This document shows positions 55,254-62,900 of a stretch of DNA of 64,000 nucleotides, piece by piece. The notes beneath the pieces were generated by a model. The model made no database searches. It was not told where the DNA came from and worked only from the letters and a program-made list of their open reading frames with translations. Where the stretch lies: contig CANNBA010000012.1 of assembly GCA_947502765.1 (NCBI GenBank), positions 17,345-81,344 on the forward strand, given 5' to 3'. The stretch comes from BACL11 sp945865535. GTDB lineage: Bacteria > Bacteroidota > Bacteroidia > Flavobacteriales > BACL11. The position numbers and the translations under genes were made by a program. Positions within the stretch are counted from its first letter, which is position 1; the number at the start of each line of letters is the position of its first letter.

Positions 55254-56507
55254 TTAGTATGCGCCCTGTTTGCCAGCACATGACCAACCATCAAACTTTG
55301 ATAAATTAGCTCCACCAGTGCCGTTATTATTATCATTAAAATTGGTTGTTCCTAAACCATCAGTTAATGTTTGGGTATAACCAGCTTCAAATGAAATATT
55401 ACTAAATGTAATACCTGTCGCACCAGCATCTACTTTTAAGTATGCCCCCTCTTTCATGTTTTTAAATAGCATATTAGAAACACTTCCAGAAGCCTTGCTT
55501 TTAAATGTTCCACAGTTATTTTTTAATCCTTCAGCTCCTATAATTGTCCCATTCATAAGAGTAAAGTCAGCTTGTAGAGTTCCTTCCCAGCCATCTATTT
55601 CTAACCCCTGATCGCCATCAATTAATATACCTAAAAAATTATTTACTGTTCCACTGTATGCTTGGTCAACATCAAAGGCATCATCACCTTGTCCCCAAAC
55701 TAATAAGTTAGAAGCATCAACAGTTCCTCCAAAAAATTCAAATCCATCATCTTGATTTCCTAAAACTTCAATATAATTTAGTGTAGTTCCAGATCCAACT
55801 CCTCCTAAGGTTAAGCCGTTAATCTCATTACCTTCACCTATGCTTGTACCTCCATGACGGATTTGAACATAAGTTAATGAACCTGAGTTATCAGAAGCAT
55901 TGGAACCACCATATAAGCCATTAGCGTCAGAGGCAGGAATTCCTTCAATTTGCACTTCAGAGCTAGCCGCAGAAATAGGAGCATTTCCTAAAATTAAAAC
56001 TCCTCCCCATAAATTATCTTGTGTTTCATTTAAATTAACAAAACCTGGATAGCTAGGATGAGAATTAGAAATATCATCTGCAATAGATGTAAAAATAATA
56101 GGCATGCTTGCAGTTCCATTAGCCATTAACTTTCCTCCTCTAGCAATAAGTAAACATGAAGCATCAGCATCTTGTCCCCCTTCAGCTTTAATTACTGTAC
56201 CAGCCTCAATAGTTAAGGTAACACCGCTTATAACAGTAACTCTTCCATCTAATACATAAATGTTGTCATTAGTCCAAGTAACATCTTCAGTAATTTGACC
56301 TGAATATTCAGTTTGAATTGGCGTTTCTCCACAAGCAGTTTGACAAGAAGCTAATGAAGCGTACACTCCATTTGTACCTGCTAGTTCAACACACCCTCCG
56401 TCAATGCAATCCCAAGATTTTAGAGGGTCATTATCACTACTTTTAGAGCATGCGCTCAAAAATAGTACACCTAAAGATAGGTACATCAGTTTTTTCATGT
56501 TTTTCAT
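55254..56507 (-). CDS. Surface lipoprotein with Cys-rich module and right-handed beta-helix-like domain
   Basis: 417 residues from the ATG at 56505-56507; another Met three codons on is also possible. The frame is open further up, but those codons are a low-complexity repeat and would bury the signal MKKLMYLSLGVLFLSAC (lipobox LSAC). A short four-cysteine module follows (SWDCIDGGCVELAG, ASCQTACG), then repetitive strands of beta-helix type (GRVTVISGVTLTIEAGTVI, GLTLGGVGSGTTLNYIEVLG, QGLEIDGWEGTLQADFTLMN). Proteins of this type are common in Bacteroidetes next to TonB-dependent receptors; a binding role is inferred. Confidence 0.8.
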   Translation of the reverse strand: MKNMKKLMYLSLGVLFLSACSKSSDNDPLKSWDCIDGGCVELAGTNGVYASLASCQTACGETPIQTEYSGQITEDVTWTNDNIYVLDGRVTVISGVTLTIEAGTVIKAEGGQDADASCLLIARGGKLMANGTASMPIIFTSIADDISNSHPSYPGFVNLNETQDNLWGGVLILGNAPISAASSEVQIEGIPASDANGLYGGSNASDNSGSLTYVQIRHGGTSIGEGNEINGLTLGGVGSGTTLNYIEVLGNQDDGFEFFGGTVDASNLLVWGQGDDAFDVDQAYSGTVNNFLGILIDGDQGLEIDGWEGTLQADFTLMNGTIIGAEGLKNNCGTFKSKASGSVSNMLFKNMKEGAYLKVDAGATGITFSNISFEAGYTQTLTDGLGTTNFNDNNNGTGGANLSKFDGWSCAGKQGAY

Positions 56508-56518
56508 AATTGTAATTT

Positions 56519-56614
56519 TTTTTGTTGTTTTCATTTTTTTTGTTTTTGTTGTTTTCATTTTTTTTGTTTTTGTTGTTTTTGTTGTTTTTATTTTTGTTGT
56601 TTTTGTTGTTTTTG
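56519..56614 (-). repeat. AAC/A-rich tandem low-complexity tract ahead of the lipoprotein gene
   Basis: On the minus strand a unit close to AAAACAACAAAAACAAAAAAAATG (24 bases, given in two halves: AAAACAACAAAA and ACAAAAAAAATG) occurs about twice, preceded by further AAAAACAAC repeats. It is an unstructured purine-rich leader containing two upstream ATGs in frame with the lipoprotein. Confidence 0.75.
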
Positions 56615-56626
56615 CAGTTAATTATT

Positions 56627-56695
56627 CTAATAAATTATGATTGCCATAACAATTAAAATGAATGTGATAATCATTAGCAGTTGCTTTCTTGTCAT
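56627..56695 (-). CDS. Predicted 22-residue membrane peptide coupled to the response regulator
   Basis: The ATG at 56693-56695 overlaps the stop of the response regulator gene (ATGA). The peptide begins MTRKQLLM, continues as an unbroken hydrophobic helix (IITFILIVMAIIIY) and stops at TAG. A basic N-terminus with a single helix predicts an inner-membrane peptide with its N-terminus inside. The 4-base overlap is the same coupling seen in operons throughout the window. It is far too short for normal gene callers. Function unknown; a link to signalling by the regulator is inference. Confidence 0.5.
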   Translation of the reverse strand: MTRKQLLMIITFILIVMAIIIY

Positions 56696-57357
56696 TTTAT
56701 ACTTGCCACTTTATATCCGATACCTCTATATGTTGTTAAATTATTATTTGGTAAAATTTTTCTTATTTGCCTGATATGAACATCAACTGTTCTATTATTA
56801 AAAGGCATTTCTTCTCCCCACACGCTTCTATATATTTTTTCTCTACTAAAAACATTACCTGGATTTTCACATAATAATGCATACATCAAAAATTGTTTCT
56901 TAGGTAAAAAATAATCATCATTTTTATCCGATATTATAAACTTTGCCCTGTCAATTATTAATGAGTTATAATAAGTTAGTTCTTTATTTTTTTGTAATCT
57001 AGAATAAATTTGAATAATTTTTTTCTGCAGTACATGTTTTTTAATTTTGTCTGTAACAAAATCATCTACACCAGAATCATATGCTGCTACTTCAATGTAA
57101 TCTTCATGTTTATTTGAATAAAGTATTTTATGAGAGGTAATATTTTTTTTCTGTAATTCTTGAAATAGTTCTATACCATTTATATCATTAAGATCTATAT
57201 CTACTATCATAAGATCAGGCTTACTCTCTTGGATATAAGTTAAACTTTCATACCCATTATTACAAGTAGTAATTTTTGTTTTAATAGACGAATTAATGAT
57301 ATCCTCTAAGTAATCAACTAATTGATTATTGCTGCTAGTTATTAGAGTGTTTATCAT
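56692..57357 (-). CDS. Atypical response regulator (OmpR-type DNA-binding domain, degenerate receiver)
   Basis: 221 residues. The C-terminal winged helix (NRTVDVHIRQIRKILP, YRGIGYKVASIK) closely matches the PhoB-like protein at 45449-46111. The receiver keeps an aspartate at 53 (MIVDIDLNDING) and a serine at 81, but has Thr-Ser-Ser-Asn (7-10) in place of the acidic pair and Asp103 where lysine is expected (DDFVTDKIKK). Such receivers often work without normal phosphorylation. No kinase gene is adjacent. It leads a minus-strand operon with a 22-residue peptide, a lipoprotein and perhaps the TonB-dependent receptor. Confidence 0.85.
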   Translation of the reverse strand: MINTLITSSNNQLVDYLEDIINSSIKTKITTCNNGYESLTYIQESKPDLMIVDIDLNDINGIELFQELQKKNITSHKILYSNKHEDYIEVAAYDSGVDDFVTDKIKKHVLQKKIIQIYSRLQKNKELTYYNSLIIDRAKFIISDKNDDYFLPKKQFLMYALLCENPGNVFSREKIYRSVWGEEMPFNNRTVDVHIRQIRKILPNNNLTTYRGIGYKVASIK

Positions 57358-57373
57358 ACTTTTTTGTTTGGTG

Positions 57374-57381
57374 CAAACATA
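57374..57381 (-). promoter_or_regulatory. -7 promoter element of the atypical regulator operon
   Basis: Minus-strand TATGTTTG (TAnnTTTG), 16 bases before the ATG at 57357. Confidence 0.68.
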
Positions 57382-57414
57382 TTCTTGATATTGAAATTAT
57401 TTATTAATTTAAGC

Positions 57415-57460
57415 TTGTTAAACCTTTAATTGAATGTTAATTTTTAGAACCTATTGTTAA
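57415..57460 (-). promoter_or_regulatory. Pho-box-like heptamers upstream of the atypical regulator
   Basis: On the minus strand TTAACAA occurs at 57454-57460 and 57415-57421, and TTAACAT (57434-57440) is followed 11 bp on by TTAAAGG (57423-57429). The agreement with the phoB-pstS array is weaker than at the porin promoter, in a generally AT-rich sequence. Confidence 0.4.
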
Positions 57461-57797
57461 GTAAATATTAAGTATATATTCAATTTTTAGAACATCATAA
57501 TTTTCACTAAAGGAAGGATTCGAAAATGCAAAAGAGAACTTTAAAGCTCTCTTTTTATCTAGTAACTCGACTTAAAAATACATAACCCACTGAAAAGTGG
57601 GTTATAAATAGCGATCAAATTAAAATATACAATACATAATTTATTAAGCAAGTTATGAAATTATTTAGACTCTTCTAAGATAATAATTCTCTAAAAAAAA
57701 GTTCGAACTATTGAGCGAGATGCACACAAAAACAAAACCCACTGAAAAGTGGGTTTTATTTTAATTATTTTAAGAGTTTTTTCTGTTGTTTAGTTGT
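57461..57797. other. Gene-free gap with three hairpins
   Basis: No ORF of note. It holds an AGAGA / TCTCT hairpin with T-run (57536-57557), a ten-pair hairpin ATAACCCACT / AGTGGGTTAT with GAAA loop (57582-57605), a copy of the AGTTCGAACT palindrome (57700-57709) and the DoxX terminator at 57734-57757. Confidence 0.6.
57734..57757 (-). terminator. Intrinsic terminator of the DoxX gene pair
   Basis: AAAACCCACT / AGTGGGTTTT perfect ten-pair stem with a GAAA loop on the plus strand; on the minus strand it follows the second DoxX gene and is trailed by T-rich sequence. Confidence 0.85.
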
Positions 57798-58145
57798 TCA
57801 AATCTGCAACTTTATTGATAACAAAAATATATATCCATTTAAAAGCATATAAAACAAAGCTGGGAAAGTAATCCAAATGTTATCCTTTAGCTTCATTCTT
57901 ACAATTATGCCGGCAAACATTAGTAATGCAAGTCCAAAAGATGAAACAATTAGAATAAAATTAAATTTAAGTCCTGCTAACAAACCTAGAGCTCCAATAA
58001 TTTCTAATATAACGATTGCTAAGCCCATTTTTTCTATGCCGAATCGCTTAAATTCATTTTTCATGTGCGGTGCTTTAAAATAGGAATAAGCATATGCAAA
58101 AAAAGAAAAACTTGATATTAAAATACATATTGAAAGTAAGTTCAT
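57798..58145 (-). CDS. DoxX-like membrane protein (second of pair)
   Basis: 115 residues with four hydrophobic helices, as in the DoxX/DoxX-like family: MNLLSICILISSFSFFAYAY, LAIVILEIIGALGLLAGLK, ILIVSSFGLALLMFAGIIVRM and a last helix. The ILEIIGALGLLAG segment is the family hallmark. Function in this group is unknown; some DoxX proteins join quinone-linked or oxidative stress complexes. It lies 9 bases downstream of a second DoxX gene and ends in a terminator. Confidence 0.75.
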   Translation of the reverse strand: MNLLSICILISSFSFFAYAYSYFKAPHMKNEFKRFGIEKMGLAIVILEIIGALGLLAGLKFNFILIVSSFGLALLMFAGIIVRMKLKDNIWITFPALFYMLLNGYIFLLSIKLQI

Positions 58146-58154
58146 ACTTATTTA

Positions 58155-58490
58155 TTAAATTGATGAATATGCTATAAAAGCACATAAAATCAAAAGAATT
58201 AGAGATGGGAGATGTTTTATCAATAGATTTTTAATCTTGAAATGGAAATATTGAGCGGCTATCATAAACATACCCATAAGAATGGAAGGAATAAGCACTA
58301 ATGATGAACACCAAATACCAACAATAAGTAATGTAGCTAAAGATATTTTTGTAGCCCCTACAAGATTTCGGATTAAATCACTTAATCCAAATTGTTCGAA
58401 TTCTTTCAAAACATTCTGCATCCTAAAAGTCCAAACAAATAAAACAGATATTGCAACAACTATTTGTGCTAAATTTATTAAATTTTCCAT
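58155..58490 (-). CDS. DoxX-like membrane protein (first of pair)
   Basis: 111 residues with four helices (IVVAISVLFVWTFRMQNVL, LLIVGIWCSSLVLIPSILM, then two more). The phenylalanine-rich FEQFGLSDLIRNLVGATKI between helices 1 and 2 resembles the family. It is the upstream gene of the pair. A clear promoter element is not seen in the 290-base gap ahead. The two proteins probably form one membrane complex, which is inference. Confidence 0.72.
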   Translation of the reverse strand: MENLINLAQIVVAISVLFVWTFRMQNVLKEFEQFGLSDLIRNLVGATKISLATLLIVGIWCSSLVLIPSILMGMFMIAAQYFHFKIKNLLIKHLPSLILLILCAFIAYSSI

Positions 58491-58781
58491 TCTTTTTATT
58501 ATTTAGTTTTTCCTACTCGTATGGCTTTTCGGTTTCGCCTGTCACACATATTTACATTAAAAGATTTCTTTACTTTTTTTAATGAACCCGAAATGTGTAA
58601 GCACAGTTTTCGTGATTTTGTGTAAAAATAGGTATTTTATTTTTAAAACAAAAGAGAATGAAAACGGTGTTTAAAAAAAATATAAATTAAGAAATTGTGC
58701 TTTAGAAGAATTTATCTAAAGACTAAATAGTTCTCTAAAGAAAATTCGAAACTGGCAGCCTAAAGACCACCACAAATAAAG
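58491..58781. other. Gene-free gap upstream of the DoxX pair
   Basis: Contains a 34-codon plus-strand ORF (58521-58625) that I do not accept as a gene, and a degenerate ATTCGAAACT near 58744 like the AGTTCGAACT palindromes. Nothing else recognised. Confidence 0.5.
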
Positions 58782-59840
58782 CTACTCAGAGATGGTTTTG
58801 CTTTTTAATGGGTTCCTCATTATCCACTTACTTACACTTAATTTGCTGTAGATAGGCCTAAGAACAGCTCTTAAAAATCTATTTTCAACTTTTAAATAGA
58901 CAAAAGATTTAATTGGATAAGCTCCAAAATTACTCTTAAATTCGTTTGCTGTACGTCCAAGAATTAACCGCTCTTTCTTTAGCTTAATTGCTCTAGTGAT
59001 ACTTTCTAGTAAAATCCTTCCATATATAGGAAATGATTTATTTAAAGATTTATCAAATCCTACAAAGTAAGAATATAGCATTTCTTCTTTATGTATCTCT
59101 GATGAAAAGCCAACTAGCTTATCATTAAGAAAATATCCATCTACACTCATAAATCCTTTACTAACAAATGATACAAAAGAAGCTGTATTAAACTCAGGAC
59201 CTTTAAATCGAGATGATCTTGCTACTTGATTAAAGAGAGTTTGCATGTCCATTGCATAGACTTCTAAATCATTTGAATCTAAATTTCTAATCTCTAAATT
59301 ATTAGTTTGTTTAATGATACTCTTTACCTTATTTCTATACTTCTTTTTTAAATCTGAGATATAATCTTCTAATCCACTCCAATTTATTCTTATATCTAAA
59401 ACCATTTCTGGTTCAACCTCTATTTTTGTATAGTTAACATCTTCAACTATCATCTTTTCAAATAGAAAATCTGGAATAACTATAAGTGAATAATTATGTT
59501 TTATAGTATTAAGTAACTGCTTGAGATTAATCGCCTTATTACTTACAAAAGCAGGAACATTAGTAATGTAAGAATTGGTAAGATATAATACATCAAAATT
59601 AATAAAACTTAAAAAAAAATTAGCAACTGAATTACTCTTTAAATAATTTTTTGTCTTATTAAAAGTTATCTTAAAAATATGAGCATATAATCTCATATCA
59701 GTATCCACTACAAACAAGTGCTTTACATGAGGATGATTTTGATAATAAACTTGTAAAAAATTAATATTTAAAAAATCAGGGATTTTAATGGCTCCCCATT
59801 GCTTTTGTACACTCTCAATTTTTGTAAATACCTTAAGCAA
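58782..59840 (-). CDS. FemAB/GNAT-like acyl- or aminoacyl-transferase
   Basis: 352 residues. The C-terminal half looks like the double-GNAT FemAB/peptidoglycan-bridge fold (Acetyltransf_6-like): EDYISDLKKKYRNKVKSI, FKGPEFNTASFVSFVS, LVGFSSEIHKEEMLYSYFVG and KKERLILGRTANEFKSNFG. The last segment is a common feature of lipid or peptide aminoacyltransferases of this type. It begins 2 bases after the metallophosphoesterase gene ends, so the two form an operon. Substrate unknown. Confidence 0.65.
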   Translation of the reverse strand: MLKVFTKIESVQKQWGAIKIPDFLNINFLQVYYQNHPHVKHLFVVDTDMRLYAHIFKITFNKTKNYLKSNSVANFFLSFINFDVLYLTNSYITNVPAFVSNKAINLKQLLNTIKHNYSLIVIPDFLFEKMIVEDVNYTKIEVEPEMVLDIRINWSGLEDYISDLKKKYRNKVKSIIKQTNNLEIRNLDSNDLEVYAMDMQTLFNQVARSSRFKGPEFNTASFVSFVSKGFMSVDGYFLNDKLVGFSSEIHKEEMLYSYFVGFDKSLNKSFPIYGRILLESITRAIKLKKERLILGRTANEFKSNFGAYPIKSFVYLKVENRFLRAVLRPIYSKLSVSKWIMRNPLKSKTISE

Positions 59841-59841
59841 T

Positions 59842-61077
59842 CTATATCTTTTTCTTAATATTTAAGACTGAGATATCTGGCATAATTCCAACCCTTCCTG
59901 CATAACCAAGATGACCTAATCCCCTGTTTACATATATTTGTTTGTCGCCTTTCTTATACAGCCCAGCCCATTCTTTGTATCTATATTGGGCAGGGCTCCA
60001 TTTAAATCCTGGAATCTCAATACCAAATTGCATACCATGAGTATGACCAGATAGTTGTAGAGGAATGTTATACGAGCTTTTTAAAACCACTTTATTCCAA
60101 TGAGAAGGATCGTGAGAAAGTAATATTGTTGGAATATTAGGATCTACATTATTCATTGCCTTATCTAAATCGCCATCTTTATTAAAATTACCAGCTCCCC
60201 AATTCTCGACTCCCACAATATTAAATGTATTGTCACCGAAAAATATCTCTCGTGATTCATTTAATAAAAGATCAAAACCAGCCTCTTTTTCTAGTGCCAG
60301 TAAATTTTTAAAATTTTCTTTCCATTCTTTGGAATCTCTTTTTAACATCACATAATCACAATAATCATGATTACCTAAAATTGCAAATTTTCCATCTTTT
60401 GCCTCTATCCTTTTTAAAGTATCAACAAAAGGAAGTGCCTCATGATAGTAATTATTTACTAAGTCACCTGTAAATACAACCATATCGGGCTTTTCTTCAT
60501 TAATCATTTCAACAACCTCTTCTAATTTTGTAACATCACTAAAACTTCCTAAATGCAAATCTGAAATTTGAACAATCTTATAATTATTAAGCGCTTCTGG
60601 CCAATCATTTATAGAAATATCTTGATAATTCTTTTTGAAATTATACCTACCCCATTTCATTCCAATTAATAAAGTAGAGAATAAAGTTCCCGAAACTATA
60701 AGAGCTGATTTTTTTAGAAAATCTAAACGACTGATATCATGTACGGATGAAGAGCTACTAAAAAAAGTAAAAATATATCTAAATATTCGTCCGACATCAT
60801 CAATCAATAAAGGTATAGATCCAATAAATTTAGAGATGAAAAAAATAAAAAATAAACTCGTGTATATAAAATTATTATTAAAACGAATAGCTGGAGTTTT
60901 TTTGGTATAAGTAACTGCAATATAAATAATTCCTGTGTATGCTAATATGCAGATCAGCCAATAAAATATCTTATAAATAATTTGATTGTTCAGTAACTTA
61001 TTCACTACCGAAACCGTGCCCAAATAAAAGTACATGTCTAGCAAAAAAAGAAAGAAAATAAAGACTAATAATTTCAT
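59842..61077 (-). CDS. Membrane-anchored metallophosphoesterase, YkuE-like
   Basis: 411 residues. Four to five N-terminal membrane segments (to about 140) precede a calcineurin-like phosphoesterase domain with all five metal motifs: QISDLHLGSF, VVFTGDLVNN, AILGNHDYC, LLSHDPSHW and LSGHTHGMQFG. The lysine-rich RLDFLKKSALIVSG before the last helix is like a twin-Arg signal but lacks the arginine pair. It probably hydrolyses a lipid or nucleotide phosphoester on the membrane. A -7 element lies 4 bases upstream of the ATG. Confidence 0.88.
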   Translation of the reverse strand: MKLLVFIFFLFLLDMYFYLGTVSVVNKLLNNQIIYKIFYWLICILAYTGIIYIAVTYTKKTPAIRFNNNFIYTSLFFIFFISKFIGSIPLLIDDVGRIFRYIFTFFSSSSSVHDISRLDFLKKSALIVSGTLFSTLLIGMKWGRYNFKKNYQDISINDWPEALNNYKIVQISDLHLGSFSDVTKLEEVVEMINEEKPDMVVFTGDLVNNYYHEALPFVDTLKRIEAKDGKFAILGNHDYCDYVMLKRDSKEWKENFKNLLALEKEAGFDLLLNESREIFFGDNTFNIVGVENWGAGNFNKDGDLDKAMNNVDPNIPTILLSHDPSHWNKVVLKSSYNIPLQLSGHTHGMQFGIEIPGFKWSPAQYRYKEWAGLYKKGDKQIYVNRGLGHLGYAGRVGIMPDISVLNIKKKI

Positions 61078-61081
61078 TTTG

Positions 61082-61089
61082 CAAAATTA
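61082..61089 (-). promoter_or_regulatory. -7 promoter element of the phosphoesterase gene
   Basis: Minus-strand TAATTTTG ends 4 bases before the ATG at 61077, predicting a leaderless transcript. Confidence 0.65.
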
Positions 61090-61216
61090 AGATTTATCTA
61101 AATCAAATATGCACTAGTTAGTAAATTTTTTTCGAAAAAAAGTTATGCCTTAGCACCAAAATCCCAACAAAAATAAAGCTATAATTTCTGTGATTCATTA
61201 CTGAAAAATAAGTTGA

Positions 61217-61279
61217 TGAAAACACACTATTTTTAAACTCTGAATACAAATTTTAATTAACAAAAGAATTTTATTAAAA
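61217..61279 (+). pseudogene. Relic of the porin gene 3' end (right copy of 63-bp repeat)
   Basis: Reads ENTLFLNSEYKF then stop, the C-terminal strand of the porin at 50836-51795, plus the first 23 bases of its 3' flank. Weaker similarity continues about 30 bases upstream. No further porin sequence is present. Confidence 0.8.
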
Positions 61280-61315
61280 TGCGGTACTGTAGAAGTATCG
61301 CCTTTTTTATTGGCT

Positions 61316-61323
61316 TAATTTTG
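61316..61323 (+). promoter_or_regulatory. -7 promoter element of the LuxE-like gene
   Basis: TAATTTTG ends 4 bases before the ATG at 61328, predicting a leaderless mRNA. Confidence 0.65.
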
Positions 61324-61327
61324 CCGT

Positions 61328-62296
61328 ATGCAAAAAGAAATTTTTGACATAAAAAATGATGCAGAATTTGAGATGTTGGCACTCTCAATTTTTGATTACC
61401 AAATGGAAAGCAATTCCATATATGCTCCATATGCAGCACTAATCTTAAAAGGGAAAGCTCCTAACAACATATTTGAAATTCCATTCTTGCCTATTTCCTT
61501 TTTTAAAACCGAGCAAATAATCTGCCAAGGCAGAGCCGTAGAAGAAGTATTTTTAAGTAGCGGAACAACAGGAGATCAAAGCAAACACTTGGTTTCTGAT
61601 ATTTTGCTTTATAGAGAATCTTACCTAAAAGCATTCGAACTATTTTATGGCGATATTACACAGTATTGCATCTTATCTCTACTTCCAAACTATAGAGAAA
61701 GAGAAGGATCTTCACTCATTTATATGGTAGATGATTTGATTTCAAAAAGTAAACACGAACAAAGTGGTTTTTACCTCAATGATTATGAAAGTTTGTCAAA
61801 GAGACTTCAAAAACTAGAAAAAGAAGGTCAGAAAACAATTTTATTTGGGGTTAGTTATGCTCTTTTGGATTTGGCGGAGCAGTTTCCCCAAAAATTAGAG
61901 CACACTATAATTATTGAAACAGGTGGCACAAAAGGGAAAAGAAAAGAAATGCTAAAAGAAGAACTTCACCAAAATCTTAAAGCCGCTTTTTCTTTAGATG
62001 TTATTCACTCAGAGTATGGAATGAGCGAACTCTTATCCCAAAGCTATTCTAATGGAGAGGGTATTTTTAAATCTCCACCTTGGAAAAAAATACTCATAAG
62101 AGACACCAATGACCCTTTATCAATAATCGGTGACAACAAAACTGGAGGAATCAATGTCATTGATTTAGCCAATATTTATTCCTGCCCATTTATAGCAACA
62201 CAAGATTTAGGAAAAACTTTTGAAGACGGAACTTTTATAGTGCTTGGAAGGTTTGACAATTCAGATCTCAGAGGTTGTAATTTACTACTACAATGA
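61328..62296 (+). CDS. LuxE-like acyl-protein synthetase / AMP-forming ligase
   Basis: 322 residues. The phosphate-binding loop SSGTTGDQSKH (about 80-90), LFGVSYALLDLAEQ, IETGGTKGKRKEM and HSEYGMSELLSQSY match the acyl-protein synthetase LuxE branch of the ANL superfamily, shorter than acyl-CoA ligases since it lacks the mobile C-terminal domain. It activates a carboxylic acid as acyl-AMP and transfers it to a protein thiol or other acceptor. In Bacteroidetes these genes are not tied to luminescence. Its stop overlaps the GNAT gene by 4 bases. Confidence 0.85.
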   Translation: MQKEIFDIKNDAEFEMLALSIFDYQMESNSIYAPYAALILKGKAPNNIFEIPFLPISFFKTEQIICQGRAVEEVFLSSGTTGDQSKHLVSDILLYRESYLKAFELFYGDITQYCILSLLPNYREREGSSLIYMVDDLISKSKHEQSGFYLNDYESLSKRLQKLEKEGQKTILFGVSYALLDLAEQFPQKLEHTIIIETGGTKGKRKEMLKEELHQNLKAAFSLDVIHSEYGMSELLSQSYSNGEGIFKSPPWKKILIRDTNDPLSIIGDNKTGGINVIDLANIYSCPFIATQDLGKTFEDGTFIVLGRFDNSDLRGCNLLLQ

Positions 62297-62796
62297 TAAT
62301 CCGAAAAGCAGATAAAACAGATTTAGAAAACATCATGAAGCTGTACAGGTCCTGTGTTGCAGGGATGATAAAAAATGGCATTGATCAGTGGGATGAAAGT
62401 TATCCTAATCCAGAAATTATAAGAGCTGATTTACAGGCTGCAACTTATTATGTTGCTGAAATTAAAGCAGAAATTATTGGAGGAATAAATATAGATCAAA
62501 ATCAAGACAAAACTTATTTAGATATTAATTGGGAAGATACATCTGATTCTTTTTTAGTAGTGCATAGATTAGCAGTTAAAGAAGAGTTTTGGAATAAAAA
62601 AATTGGCAAAGAATTAATGTTATTTACACAAAAGTTGGTTATAGAAAAAGGACTAAAATCCATACGGCTAGATACTTATTCGGGCAACCCAAAAGCTATG
62701 GAATTTTACAGAAGATTGGGCTATAGTAAATTAGGGACAATTGATTTAAAGCCCAACAAAAATGAGTATTATTGTTTTGAGAAAATAATAATCTAA
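62293..62796 (+). CDS. GNAT-family N-acetyltransferase
   Basis: 167 residues. The GNAT fold shows MIIRKADKTDLENIMKLY at the start, VHRLAVKEEFWNKKIGKELM (acetyl-CoA-binding loop in the Q/R-x-x-G-x-G/A position, here KKIGKEL) and IRLDTYSGNPKAMEFYRRLG. It transfers an acetyl group to an amine; the substrate is unknown. Coupled by a 4-base overlap to the LuxE-like gene, so they may modify a common product. Confidence 0.88.
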   Translation: MIIRKADKTDLENIMKLYRSCVAGMIKNGIDQWDESYPNPEIIRADLQAATYYVAEIKAEIIGGINIDQNQDKTYLDINWEDTSDSFLVVHRLAVKEEFWNKKIGKELMLFTQKLVIEKGLKSIRLDTYSGNPKAMEFYRRLGYSKLGTIDLKPNKNEYYCFEKIII

Positions 62797-62900
62797 ATAG
62801 AAATCAGCCTGAAAAACTAGCCTACTCTACCGTGGCCAAATCACCACCAAAAGTACCCAACCATTTTGACGATTCCAACCAAAAAGGGTACTTTTTGACA

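Noticed and set aside
56404..56640. Plus-strand 78-codon ORF rich in Phe and Val
   Set aside because: It comes from the low-complexity repeat tract and lies antisense to the lipoprotein gene; composition explains it.
58521..58625. 34-codon plus-strand ORF (MAFRFRLSHIF...)
   Set aside because: No promoter element, no leader and no membrane or domain pattern; I could not rule out a dispersed repeat but cannot support a gene.
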